A stretch of 64,000 nucleotides of DNA from Hormiphora californensis. Its lineage: Eukaryota > Ctenophora > Tentaculata > Cydippida > Pleurobrachiidae. The stretch covers positions 7,855,487 through 7,919,486 of the forward strand of contig CM035354.1 of NCBI GenBank assembly GCA_020137815.1, written 5' to 3'. A program made the translations under genes and the position numbers. Shown here piece after piece: positions 24,944-36,507 of this stretch. The notes under the pieces are model-generated. The model did no database searches, was not told the origin of the DNA, and saw nothing but the letters and a program-made list of their open reading frames with translations. How positions within the stretch are numbered: the stretch's first letter is position 1; each line of letters opens with the position of its first letter.

Positions 24944-25011
<68 letters not shown>
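24944..25011 (+). repeat. (CT)n microsatellite
   Basis: About 65 bases of CT dinucleotide with one A interruption, ending 15 bases before a TTACAG acceptor-like site. Confidence 0.95.
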
Positions 25012-25016
<5 letters not shown>

Positions 25017-28000
25017 ATCATTACAGACGGCTCTATGGGCGACGCTATTATTTCTGACAGTTAATACGTCTCAGATACAGGTACTTCCGTCTCCAATGAC
25101 TGTTCACTGTAACTGAAAGGCACACAGAGAAACAAACATCTGGGGGCCATGTTACAACTATATTTCGACCTGAGTTAAAATTAGAGTCAAAACTTAACAT
25201 ATTATGCACCATTATATTCACGTTACAAAAAGTGAGAAAGGTGGCCCTCTCAAGGTGTGATTATAGTCATAAGATCCTAAGTCTATTCTCATGTAAATGT
25301 GTACCCTCCACCATCTCTATAATTATCTCCTCTCTAAAACATGTCTTATTAAACCTGTTGATAAAAGAAACAAAATATTAAGACGAGAATTGAATTTGAA
25401 ACCAATGAGGAATGAGGCAGTATCAAGATGTGGTATGAATACGATGGTACCCCTGCCTTTTGTACTCTTTAAATGAGGCCAAAAGTTGCTGTATATTTGG
25501 GTTACCAGGTGAGAGAAGTCACGGTGACCTCACCCACCAACTGAATAATATTGACCCAATCACCAAAGCTAGGTATATCGAGTAATGACCTGTACTAATT
25601 TATAACATGTGTGTCCTATTGTTTGTACTGTCTGACCGGGTACTGTCTAATTTATCTCACAATCCTACTCTAGCATAACGCCCATAACGGTTCTTCAATT
25701 AATATCAAAGAGCTCTCTGTACGTGTCCAACCCTCACAAGAAGTGAAATGAGGTGGTTAAAATGGTAATGACTTGCTGATCTAGTTAGATCTGTGTGAAG
25801 TAGTGGCCGGGGGAGCAGGTGCTAGTAGTTTCTACCAAAACTCATGAAGAGTAGTCTCTATCGAGAGGGGGGGGGGGGGAGATGAAGAGATGTGAACTCA
25901 ATGACGCCTCTACCCTCTAGAACTATATTACCCGTTTAGAAAAATGCAGTTTCAAAAACAGGAATTTCTATGAAGTTAAAAGCGATTTAGGAACACTTTC
26001 TAGAAGTGGAGAGGCTTGTTGAGTAAGGGGTGAGAGACATGTCTAGTCAAGCAGCAGGGCACCAGGTTGTGTAATTACCCACGTGTGACATTTACAGGGC
26101 ATTTACAGGTGCGAAATGGCTCGGTACTTGTACAAATCACCCTCCGTATCTCTCTTTTACTGGTAATCGAAAATGGGAAAATTACCAGGCACAACTATTA
26201 AGTCTCGAAAGTCGGAAAGAGATAAATATCTGCTGTTTCGCCTTTTTACTAGTTGGCAAATCAGGCCTTCATCTGAACTTCTGTTCTCTGAACTGTGCCA
26301 AGAAATTGGGGAGGTATTTTAGAGAAATGGACAGGGAAGGAACGAATGATCGTGTTTACGACAAAACAGCTATGTTGTTCATACAAAAGAGAGAGAGAGT
26401 CAGGTAGTTAGTAGAGTTTATCTGACACAAGGGTGGCATATGTCATTCATCCAAAGAAAGGTGGTGATGAAAACTAAATGATGGAAATCACACATTCTAT
26501 CCCTAGTTTAGGAAAACAAGATGATATGAAAATTAGTTGGAAGCTAAGATCGAACTGCCACCGCTATATAACTAAAACCTATGATAGTTTTAGTACAGTT
26601 AGAAAGGGGAAATATGTTTGATAGAAATCGGTTACTGATTACATCAGTCTTGTTGTAAACAGAAGACTGACTGGATCCAAAAATAGGGACACAGTGTGTC
26701 ACACACGAAGAAGAATCACCACGTTTCCCCAAATAAAAATGGAACAAGTACCACATCACGATGCAATTTGCCTTGCTCGACCCTGTTTCACCGGGCCCCA
26801 CTACACGGCGGAACCCTCTTTTACAAATATAAAGGAGCATTAGAACATAGCAATATGCAATATACAGAATAGGATGGGGGGATCGTTTAGCAAGGGTCTC
26901 TCGTTTAGCTCACTCAACATGAGTCTAGCGGCGTCACGCTTAGTCTAGCTCATGTACTACCCCTTTGATCAGAGAGCAAAATGCTAATGTGGATGGCCGG
27001 TGTGGTCATCACAGAAATGAAGTAGAAATAAACCGGCCCTCCAAAGGTAATAATTCCCCAGGTGGGCCCTCTTATTAATAATAATACGGAGCTATTGGAG
27101 CAAGTTCAGGTGCTGTAACTTGGTGTTCTATAGGGTGCCAGGGGGTTTCTAATCTTAGAAAATTGTCTCCAGCTGTCTTCTGTCAGTCAGTCACCTGTCA
27201 CACACATGCATATGGAAATGAAAGAGAGTTGGAGCAATGTTGAATTAGTATTCTAATGTTGAATTAGTACGATCTATTTCAATATATCCTGTAGTATCGG
27301 CTGAACAATCCAATGAATTAACATAATATTCGCATAAAAGTGGGTGTATAGAATAACGAGACTTTATTATCCCCTCTCCTTTTCGGTAACCCCATTCCAT
27401 GTGATTCTTGTGTGTTTATCTCTCCTTGCTGTTGCATCCCCCCTGTTATAGCGAGTGTATGCGAGAATGAGAGCATGGACTAGGTAGACTCAAGAAGTTT
27501 ATATTTAAGTCTCAACTGTTTTTCTACACCGTTATGGTGGGAAAACAGGACGAGTAGCCCCTTCCTCGGAAGTGTATGTCAAACTTCAATCACACCCTCT
27601 TATTTTCCCATGCATTACCCCCCTACCATGGCCATTATGCCGCGTGTATGCGATTGAATCCTGGCAACATACCCATGCTTGTGAACCTAATTCTCAATAG
27701 AACTAGTAATAGTACGTGTAGCTCTTGATTTAAAATCCACATTAGTGAATATATTTCTGGACCTCAGCACTCTTTTTACCGTCGATTAAGCGAGGAAGTG
27801 AGACATATTATTAATGATCGAATGATAGAGTAAACGTGTGAGATAGAGGGAGAGAGATAGAACGAGATAGATGGATAGAGAGAGACCCACAATTGCCGAA
27901 TGTGTGTATGCTTGATGTTTATAATGTATTTGAGTCCGCATGCTAGGAGATGGAGAGAAAAGATAGAGCGATAGAGAGAGAGATAGTCGAGAAAAAGATA

Positions 28001-28101
28001 GAATTGTGACTGATGAGAGATCTCCTCTCTCCTGGTCTCTCTCTGTGATAGAGATGTGCTAGTTCAATTTCCTGCTGTCAACTCCATTGTTTCCCCTTCC
28101 A

Positions 28102-28938
28102 ATGACAGAAAGGGAGAACAACAACAACAACGCGGCCATGGCAGCCTCCATTTCTACCCGGCCTCATCTTGTTAGGAGCTCCTTGTTAGATCAACAGCAG
28201 CGACACAGCGGCCATTATGGGTCCACTGGCCACACAATGACTCACCAGGAGGCACCTCAGAGTGAGGGGGTACAGCTCTCTCAGGTCGCCCTGATACCCC
28301 TCCCTGCTGAGGGAGAGGGGGAGGATACTAGCCCAGATGATCAGACTACTAAACCGTTCAAGAGTTATGCTAGTGAGAGCTCCCAGTTGCATTCCATCAC
28401 CTCATTTGTAGGGGAGGATCCAACAACCCAAGATGCTGAGGAGTCTGGGAAATTGGAAGATATGGGGGAGATATGGTCTGAAATGGGTGGATATGATCCC
28501 TTTCCAATATTCAGTAGTGAATACCACGATGATCACGAGGTAGTGAAGGAAGAGGAGCAGAGAGAGGAGGAGGGTTTTGAGAAACATTCCCTATCTACCA
28601 TCAGTGAGGGTGGGTCATGTAGTGAGTTAGAAGATGATGATGAGGAGACTCCCTCCTGCCCTGTTCTCAGTTTACTGCACTCTAGAGACGGTACCTCTCT
28701 AACCCACACCATCTCATCTCCTCCCACCACCCCTCCAGCTAGAGAGTTTACTATGTACCCAGTCCGGACCCCACCTCCTCGGACAGCATCATCCTCCTGC
28801 ACTGCAGTGTCAACCCAGACTGAACAATGTCAGGAGTGTGGGGAGAAAGAGAGAAGGGTGGTTGAGCTGTCAGATATACTCTCACTAGCAGAGGCAGAAC
28901 GAGACTTTCTCAAGGAGGAGTTATGTGTTTACTGTTAG
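28102..28938 (+). CDS. Unknown acidic protein with C-terminal coiled coil
   Basis: A single open frame of 278 residues from ATG 28102 (MTERENNNNNAAMAAS) to TAG. I do not recognise it. The body is low-complexity and acidic (EEEQREEEGFEKH, SELEDDDEETPS), rich in Ser, Thr and Pro, and looks disordered. The C-terminal 55 residues (STQTEQCQECGEKERRVVEL onward) have a CxxC pair and a probable short coiled coil ending EELCVYC. Composition and length make a real exon likely, because chance frames of this size are otherwise rare here outside repeats. It could be one exon of a larger gene; I see no clear partner exons. GA-rich sequence precedes it. Confidence 0.55.
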   Translation: MTERENNNNNAAMAASISTRPHLVRSSLLDQQQRHSGHYGSTGHTMTHQEAPQSEGVQLSQVALIPLPAEGEGEDTSPDDQTTKPFKSYASESSQLHSITSFVGEDPTTQDAEESGKLEDMGEIWSEMGGYDPFPIFSSEYHDDHEVVKEEEQREEEGFEKHSLSTISEGGSCSELEDDDEETPSCPVLSLLHSRDGTSLTHTISSPPTTPPAREFTMYPVRTPPPRTASSSCTAVSTQTEQCQECGEKERRVVELSDILSLAEAERDFLKEELCVYC

Positions 28939-29242
28939 AGGGATGTAGCAAGAGAGATGGGATAACACAGACATCCTGAACAGACTGATTGGGTTCGGGA
29001 TTGGTTAGCAACATTGACTGCTTTTATTTGTAAAGTGTTGACGGGGTGGAGGTAGATTGTGTATTCAGAGTGTGTACAAATGTGATAAACAATTAGATTT
29101 CAGATATTCAGAAATGTAATTCAAGATTTCTCTACAATAATCAACACAGACCAGCTGCTTACACGCACAAAAACAGAGTCTAATAGAAAAAGGTTCTCAT
29201 CCCCAAACACTCAGTGTCACATCACCCCAAATTTAGTTCAAT
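28939..29242. other. Intergenic, 3' ends of two converging genes
   Basis: About 300 AT-rich bases between the unknown gene (+) and V-ATPase subunit F (-). No other feature is visible. Confidence 0.6.
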
Positions 29243-29949
29243 CTATCGCATTTCATCAACACTGAACATTCCCTTTGCCCGTCGGAGGATTGAGTCCTTG
29301 GATGAGTCGTATGGGTGTTCCTTGGATGGGATCTCTAGAACAGCGGGGATAGCAGCAGTGTGTCCATCAATAATGTGCCTCACATCATTAGCAATCTGGG
29401 GGAGAGAGGGAGTTAGAATCACTTGGCCGCTTGTCAGCGTTCCTTCTTGAACCTCAAGAGCGCTTTTCAGCGCAGGATTTCGCGCACGCTGACCACGCGC
29501 GCCGGAACTTGCAACTCTACTTTCAACACAACGAGCGCAGTAAAACTAGCGATAGGTCCACCATTGCGTGTAAGTTTGAAGTTTTACACCGCCAGATCTC
29601 TAGTTTGGATAAAGTCAGGTCAGTTGGTTATACTTACATGCTGATTGATGAGTAGAATACCAACGTCCTTCCTGGCTAGCAGCTTCCTAAGGGCGCTCTC
29701 TATCTCACCAATAGTCGTATCTGTGGGAGGGGGTTCAGGGTTATCAGCTGCAGACTATAGGAATCACCCTGATAAAATGTGACTCATGTCATACTTTAGT
29801 AATTAGTAATTACCTTTCTTAACAACTAGAAAGTTTGGTTCCCGGGCATTGTTCAGCTCTCCAATACCGCCCAGTAGAAAAGCAGTGCAGGTATCTTCAT
29901 CCCCCACTAGCCCAATCAAATGGGATTTAGCCATTGTAACCTTAGACAT
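29243..29949 (-). CDS. ATP6V1F: V-type proton ATPase subunit F
   Basis: Three minus-strand exons join in phase: 29814-29949, 29638-29720 and 29243-29395, giving 123 residues (human 119). The peptide runs [27 protein letters not shown], then [20 protein letters not shown] and GILLINQH, then [20 protein letters not shown] and [10 protein letters not shown]. These match the family almost residue for residue. Subunit F sits in the central stalk of the V1 sector and couples ATP hydrolysis to rotor turning. Two in-frame Met codons exist near the start (29949 and 29934); the upstream one adds five residues. It is the downstream-most member of a same-strand row with IGBP1 and CEBPZ. Confidence 0.96.
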
Positions 29950-30119
29950 CTTGCAAGCTGCTATAACACAGTTTGATTTGTTACAAATTAATAAACCATA
30001 ATGTTGGAATGGTGGTAGGTAAATACGCAATGGGGGTGATACACAAAAACTGTCAAACTTGGGTGATAGAAAATTAAACACATATAAACGGGTATGACAA
30101 ATAAAAATAATGTCTCTGG

Positions 30120-31872
30120 TTAGCTCCTATTGTGTCTATTTCCCCAGCCTCTCTTGTGTGTATCTCTGTATTCGTCCCAAGCCCGGGCCTTAGCTAGCGA
30201 CTCTTCTGTCTCCTCATCGGGATCCTCTGGTTCTGGGCCTGGCCTGTAGGGAGGGAGGGGAGTTATTTAGATCTGTAGTAGGGAGGGAGGGGGTGTTATT
30301 TAGATCCTGTCTGTTACTTTACAATTTACATGATGTTGTTTTTCCAGAGAACCTTGCGAGACAAAGATGAAATTGTGAGTGAAAAGTTGAGTGTTCACTC
30401 CTTACTTTTCAGCGTTATTTTGTTCATCAACTATTCTCTTCAGTTCCTTGTCGTAGTACTCATCTAATGTCATGGTGGGGAGGGAGGGGTACCCAGCACC
30501 AAACACCCTCTTTTGCTGCTCACTCTTCACCAGTATAAATGGCTTCATTGCCTGGGGGGATGGGGAGAGTGGAAAGGGGGAACACGATTAACAGAGAGAC
30601 AGTTCTGGGAGATAGATCAGTATTTAACATCCCATACAACTATTTGATCCCTCAATACCTTAACTTTAGGAGGTTTGAGGGGTGCAACCTCCCCATTCCT
30701 CATTTTCTCCATGTGTTCCAGGATGGGTAGCTCACTATTGATATTGTAAACCTCATCCTCGCACCTCATTACCCATAACCTCACCATTGATATGTAGATA
30801 TCCCTCTGAACCTGGAGGAACAATAATGGTGGTGTTAGAAGGACTCAATACTTATTATTGTTGAATTTTGGGATTTTAGTTATCACCTGTTGGCTGTTTG
30901 TCAGTTTGTACTCTCAAAAGTCGTTGATTGTCTTTAACTCACATCTTCATCAATGTCGTCTCGTTTTTCTAAAACAGCTATTTTCTCTTCCAATTCTTTC
31001 TTCTGCTTTGCCTTGTATATCTTTTCAGCCCGGTTGTTTTGTGTCACTGGATTACTCATTCGGTCCAGAGTCATCTCAAACGGTTTAGCAAGCTTGTACA
31101 CCTACAGATGGGGGTATTATTGATAAAGTTACAGTAATATTTAATTCTCAAATCTCAATCCATTGCAGACGGCAGCCACCTTCTACACATCTTCATAGTT
31201 CATACTTATACTCTACAGTGTTATACCTCACAGATATGGTGGAAGTCCTTGTAATACTCCCGTGCAATAAGAAGATAACTCCTCCTGCTCTGATAGTCGT
31301 AATGATGCTGGTGGATAAACCCCTGGAACGCACTCGTTAACAAAAACCTACAGGGAGAGTGAAGTTAATAATTTAATTTGTGTGGTAATCGAACGATGAA
31401 GATTCTTCATCTTCATTGAAGAAATATATTATTTAAAAAACTGAGCTGTGAGGAGTTGTGAGCGGTCATCCTTATTCCTTACTTGATTGACTCGGTGGAT
31501 ACTTCATCCATTTCTTCATTTTCTGAAAAGAGGTGAAGGGATCCCACTACTAGAGATATCCTCTCTAGAGTCTCTATAGTCGTGTCTATCAACAACTGAA
31601 ACATAGTCAGGGTTGTGGGTGGTATGGTGTTTTTCATACTGTACTGCACAAGGGAGTCTGATAAAGTAATCACGACATATTAATTAAAGTCCCAAACTAC
31701 AGACAAGTGGTATTGTGTTGTTCATACTGATAAATTTTATGTTCTTAAAACCTACCTTATAGTCATCAGAAGTCCTTGCATCGTGGTTCTCTATGTTCAG
31801 GAGGTTCTTCCTAGCTGTGGCGAACAGCTGAGGAAGGGTCTCCTCCGAGAGGTCTCCTATCTGTGTGCACAT
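30120..31872 (-). CDS. IGBP1: IGBP1/alpha-4 (TAP42), PP2A catalytic-subunit binding protein
   Basis: Seven minus-strand exons join in phase: 31756-31872, 31483-31595, 31227-31347, 30943-31101, 30659-30811, 30406-30551 and 30120-30243, giving 310 residues (human 339). The helical N-terminal TPR-like domain comprises exons 1-5. The strongest signatures are [20 protein letters not shown] and [11 protein letters not shown] in exon 6 (human KPFILTR...[19 protein letters not shown]) and the C-terminal [20 protein letters not shown]. Alpha-4 binds and stabilises PP2A-type catalytic subunits downstream of TOR signalling. The gene ends about 170 bases upstream of the V-ATPase F start codon and begins about 200 bases downstream of the CEBPZ stop. 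Confidence 0.96.
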
Positions 31873-32078
31873 TACATGGTGTGGAGCTGCTAGAAAGAGG
31901 GAGGGATAGTGGTTTGGTGTGTAGCTGCTAGAAAGGAGGGAGAGTGGTTGGTACTTGGTAGTGGGGGGGGGGGGGTCACAAAGATAGTAAAACAGGAGGG
32001 TATTAATGCCCTTAGTGCGGAAAATAATAAAAAGTGAATAAGTTAAGTTAAAACATCCCCCGTCCAGCTAAAATCAGT
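31873..32078. other. Short intergenic spacer, IGBP1 promoter side
   Basis: About 200 bases separate the CEBPZ stop from the IGBP1 start. A poly-G run lies near 31964-31974. Any IGBP1 promoter must lie here or inside CEBPZ. Confidence 0.5.
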
Positions 32079-35000
32079 TCACACTGCTTTCTTCTTCTTT
32101 TTCTTTTCTTTCTTCCCTGTCGTCCCCTTCTTTCCCTTCTTTTTACTCTTCTCAACAATCGATTTCATCTTCTCAGCATCCACTAACTCTTCCTCTTCCT
32201 CTGACAACTCTCCAACATCCAGCTCCTCCCATCCCTCATCCTCTCCCTCACCATCCAACATCTCGTCATCACTACTACCCATGACGTCATTATTACTACC
32301 CATGATGTCATCACCTTCTTCAATGACGTCACTGTCACCCTCATCACCATCCTCCTCGCTATCCTCACCATCACCTTGCAGACTCTCTCCATCAGAATCA
32401 AGGTTCTCCCACAGGAACTTCTCGTATGCTTTATCCCCCAACTTATCCTCATCTCCACTCCCATCCTCCATCTCCCCATAACTGAACTCAGACCCATCAT
32501 CATCCTCATCTTCTTCATCTTCCTCTCCCTTCTTCTTCTTCTTCTTGTCAGTACCGGCCCCCAGCTTGATATCATCAGCAAAGTCCAGCTCCTGATCTTG
32601 TTTAGCACTACTTGCTGACTCCTTGAAGTACTGATAGAAGAACTGCTCATCAGCATTAATCTTATTCTCGCTCTGAGATCGGAAGTCCTTGCTGTAAACC
32701 TGGGGTTGCTCTGGTGTTGCTTTGTTCCTGTTATAAAACTTCTTATTAGCAGCTTTGATGTTCTTCTTGGGGTTTTTAAACACAAACTTGTCCAGGAATT
32801 TCATGCTGGAGAAGTCAGTGAAGGGGTCACCGTTGTAACTAATATCACCCTCAGTTAGGAGGGAGGTTACAAACTGTGTAACAGAGGGATGATAGTTTTT
32901 ATGAAGGAGCAGCAACTCCCACAACTGTTGCTTTTCAGCGTTTGAATACAGAGGGTTCCTTGCTGCAGGATCATATTTAGCAGATTTAGTTTCCTCCTCT
33001 TTCTCTGTCTTTGTAACCTCACTCTCCTTGTTAGCGGCTGATACCGCCACTAGGGAGGCACATGCTAGTGCGGGTCCCTCCAAGTTGGATATTTGGAAGA
33101 GACGCCGTGCTAGTGCCACCTTCCTACTGAGGTTGGTGTCCCTCTTCAGGGACTTGTATACCAGGTTGAGGAGGAAGGTCTTCTTGGAAGAAGTACAGAT
33201 AGACACATCCAGCAGCTTAGCGTAGAGAGCCTGAGAAAGGGGGAGAGGGTTAGAAAGTGTATCTAAATTCTAAACAGGTACTAAACAACATCCCTAGTGC
33301 GACATGTTTGATCTTTCTGAATTCTGTATCATAATTTAACCCCCTACCTGATAGTATCTGTTGGTGATATCTGCATTCCTCCCAGATACCTGGAACAACA
33401 ACATAAGAGCCTGGACAGCCACATTAAAATTGCTGATGTACACCAGTTTAAAGAGAGTATCCACATTATCCCCTGTTATCCCCTCTGCAGAGTAAGGGTA
33501 AGCACGGTTAACCCCAGTTAACAGGGCTCCCAGCATCCTACTATCCACATTCTTTGCCTCAACCGACTCCTTGAAGAACGTAAAGTAGATCTGGATAAGA
33601 TGAGTTGCAAAGGCACCATCTTCAGTTGATAGTTGGAGTTGTGTTAGGAAACAGATAGCATAGTATTGGGCTCTCTCAGGGATGTTAGGTCTGAATAACA
33701 CCCTCTCTATCTCCCCCGCTACTACCCCCTTCATGCTAGGGTGGGTGTTCAGCAGCTGACCCAGAATGTAGATAATCTTAGAGGCTAGTTTCTTGTCCGG
33801 GTCTCCTATCTTGTTTACCAACATCCCCAACATCTCCTTCTCTCTCTCAGGTTTCTCTTTCAGTAACTGGAAGGCCAGATTGCACATTTTAGTCCTGATA
33901 GGTACCTCTACATCCCCCATATGTGTTTTGATGACATCAAGATATTCTCCATACAGATCTTTCAACTTCTCCTCTACTAACCAGCCCAGTGCCAGCTGTG
34001 CCACTTCTTCCCCACTGCTGAGCTGGGTGAAATCGTGCTGGGAAAACTTGAGAAGTTTCCTATCATCAGGTAACAGGACCCCCATCCACATTTCACGTAG
34101 TGTCTCCACTGCTTGTATGGACATTCTTTTACTCTTCTTCTTGGCCATTGCTTGTAGAGCCTCTAGAGAGGTGATGTGGTGCACAGGTGACTCTTGAAGG
34201 AGTAGACAGTGGGCTGATATCTGTAGGAGGAGGGTATTTAGTTGATGATTGATTGCATGCAGATAAGTGAAAAATCCTTGATATTCGAACTGGATATTGA
34301 GTGATTCACAGTACCTTGTCATTAACAGTCCCACCAGATAGTACTGTTTTCATCCACTGTTGGTCTGAAGCCTGGTGTTTATCTCGCAGTGTCGTGGAAA
34401 GCGTCACCTGTGAAGTGTGACATGACGTGAGTTAGAACAGTGAATAATTGGAAATTGTGAGCCACACAACATAATAATAGTGATTCGAGAGAATGATTAC
34501 CCACCTCGTTTGTCCATAAACTCTGGGCGTACTTTCTCCACTTCTCAACACCCTCAAATACAAGGGAACTCTTGTGGGAGTCAACCTGACTGAACCTAAA
34601 CAAGGGGGAGAATGGGTTGTGAAACCTTGCTTGCAATAACTTATCTTGTTCCATTCTCTCCCTCTCTCTCTCGCCATGCCCCGGTTTGCCGTTTGAGAAA
34701 GAAAGGTTTAGGACATCACAAGTAACAACTTACCATGGTTCGCTGGTTTTAAAAAGTAGTTTCTCGTGAGGGGGCGGGTTTGAAGGAGCAAAAGGGCACT
34801 TTGGTTGTTGAACCTCTTCTTTCTTTTCTGTAACATCAGCTTCTTTTTCGACTATCTTCTTCTTCTTTTCCTTCTTCGGTGCCTGTAATCCGTTCGATTT
34901 CATGAACCTGACTATCTCCCCGATGTCTAACCCTTCTGCAGTGTCTGTGATCTCCATCTCCTCAGTATCTGACACATTCTGGAGTAAGTCATAGTCTTCC

Positions 35001-35278
35001 TGCGTGCCACCAAGGTCTATCACATCTTTCAACATGAGGGCACCGCTTGGTAGTTGGCCCTCAGCATCCTGATCGGCATTCAAAACTGGAGGTTTTTCAC
35101 GCTTCCTTTTCTTAGCTTTCTTCGAGATGTCTTTGGTTACTTCGGACACAGATTCAGTAGAAGTTTTTGGAGCTGCATTTTTAGCCTTTATACTGGCTAT
35201 CTTCTTAACGATGCTGTCCTCAACTTTGAATTCGGCTGGTTTTTTACTGTTTTTGTTGAACTTTTTGGTCGGTCCCAT
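32079..35278 (-). CDS. CEBPZ: CEBPZ / Noc1 (Mak21) ribosome-biogenesis factor
   Basis: Five minus-strand exons join in phase: 34734-35278, 34505-34595, 34315-34407, 33348-34220 and 32079-33230, giving 917 residues (human 1,054). The basic N-terminal region is followed by HEAT-like helices (LLLQESPVHHITSLEALQAM; ERAQYYAICFLTQLQLSTED). Then comes the CBF/Mak21 domain (GALLTGVNRAYPYSAEG; VQALMLLFQV; NRYYQALYAKLLD; FLLNLVYKSLKRD) and the family motif NPLYSNAEKQQLWELLLLHK with GDPFTDFSSMKFLDKFVFKN. The C-terminus is highly acidic, then Lys-rich, as in relatives. Noc1/Mak21 works in the nucleolus in early 60S pre-ribosome maturation; the vertebrate name reflects a reported CCAAT-linked role. The start codon lies beneath a symmetric CCAAT-bearing promoter candidate. 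Confidence 0.95.
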
Positions 35279-35491
35279 CCTGAAACGCGTGTTATTAAGA
35301 TTTTACTGTGTAATACAAAGAATCAAATAACCCACACAGCACGAAACAGAGTATGGGCAACATCAAGGACCCAGAAAAAGAGCAGAGAAACAGCAAAAAG
35401 TGGGATAAAGTTGAAAAAAGAAGGAAAAACGGGAGGGAAATTTGAAAATTTGTCCAAAATTTCCGCGAAAATGAAATTCATAGCTCGCGTA

Positions 35492-35617
35492 CGATTTTTC
35501 CCACGTGCGCGGCTCAAATCCTGAGCTGTGATTGGTTGAAATTTCGAGCGCGCGAAATTTTAGCCAATCACAGCTCAGGATTTTAGCCGCGCACACGCCG
35601 CGCGCGTGGGAAAAACC
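35492..35617. promoter_or_regulatory. Symmetric inverted repeat with paired CCAAT boxes, upstream of CEBPZ
   Basis: The arms centre near 35549. Left TCCTGAGCTGTGATTGG (35519-35535) pairs exactly with right CCAATCACAGCTCAGGA (35564-35580), and the match extends outward through GCGCGGCT. The innermost part, AATTTCGAGCGCGCGAAATT, resembles paired E2F-type GCGCGAAA sites. Two CCAAT boxes therefore face each other 30 bases apart, about 250-300 bases upstream of the CEBPZ ATG. It is a plausible bidirectional promoter or cruciform; no gene is evident on the other side. Function is inferred from motif content only. Confidence 0.55.
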
Positions 35618-36507
35618 GTAAGAGCTTTTTATAAACAACTTTTTCCGATTTTTTTTGTGACATTTTAAGACATTTTTTGTAACTTTCATCTTTCGTGGCT
35701 CGTCAGTCGTCTTGACATTTTCCGGCATTCGCTGCACTGGAACACTAAACAGAAACCTTTAGGTCTTTGACACAGCGTCAGGCAAAACTTTTCCGATTAT
35801 TATGGTTGCCAATTTCTTTCTCGCCTCCGAAAAAAGCGGAAATCCCAACCTGATAGGTTGAACCTGTCCTACAAGAACACAGAAAGAAGTACCTCAACTA
35901 ATTTATCAGTAAAGCGACTCGACTATGAACACTCTACCCACTGTACTGAACTCAGCAGAAGACCTGGCTTCTTAGTTCTTGGCTGAAGTCAGAAGAGATT
36001 TCCATTTTCCGGTTCGTGAATCATTCACCCGTACTCGGACACCCAAAACAAAACAATGATTGGATTTGGATCCAGGGAGGGGAGGCTCTGTGAGGAACTG
36101 ACTAACTGTGGTATTTATACACGAAGACGATTACAAGGTGCTCGTGGATGTTCAACACACCACTTTATTCTTGCAGACCAATTCCAAATGTTACTAGAAC
36201 AATCGAAAAGTCAAAAGCACTCAAAATTTGATCAGAAACTTCTATTTGTTCAACCTTATGTAATGTGAAACATTAAAGTAAACTAGGGTTTCAAAATTTA
36301 GGGGTTAGGGAGATGGAGGTCCTCCTAACCTACAAATGTTAAGTTAACTTATCAGCGGGTGCAAGTGTAGTAGGGCCTTTTTAGTCTGGCTTTTAGTCAG
36401 AATTTGAAGATTTCATCCATAGCTACTAGCTAGATATAGGTCCACCCCAGACGAATTGTTCTTGTTTTTAATCTTCTTGTTCAAGTAAAAAAGATTCTCC
36501 TCGTTAC
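35618..36507. other. Intergenic, no gene seen
   Basis: AT-rich sequence between the CEBPZ promoter candidate and the palindromic element. The small frames at 35363-35737 (-) and 36056-36268 (+) show no family signal or splice context. Confidence 0.55.

Larger units (their letters stand above)
22772..28101. other. 5.3 kb region with no supported gene
   Basis: Non-coding as far as I can see. It holds a long (CT)n at 23354-23446, another at 24944-25011, GA-rich patches (23960, 27840-28040), a poly-G run near 25868, and two copies of a TCAGGCCAATGNTCTGAC motif (about 24317 and 24498). A small possible exon at 25027-25080 encodes the hydrophobic peptide TALWATLLFLTVNTSQIQ between a TTACAG acceptor and a GTACTT donor. 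It could be a signal-peptide exon, but I find no partners. Other frames are unconvincing. Confidence 0.55.

Noticed and set aside
35363-35737. 124-codon minus-strand frame upstream of CEBPZ
   Set aside because: It runs through the inverted-repeat promoter candidate and has no family signal.
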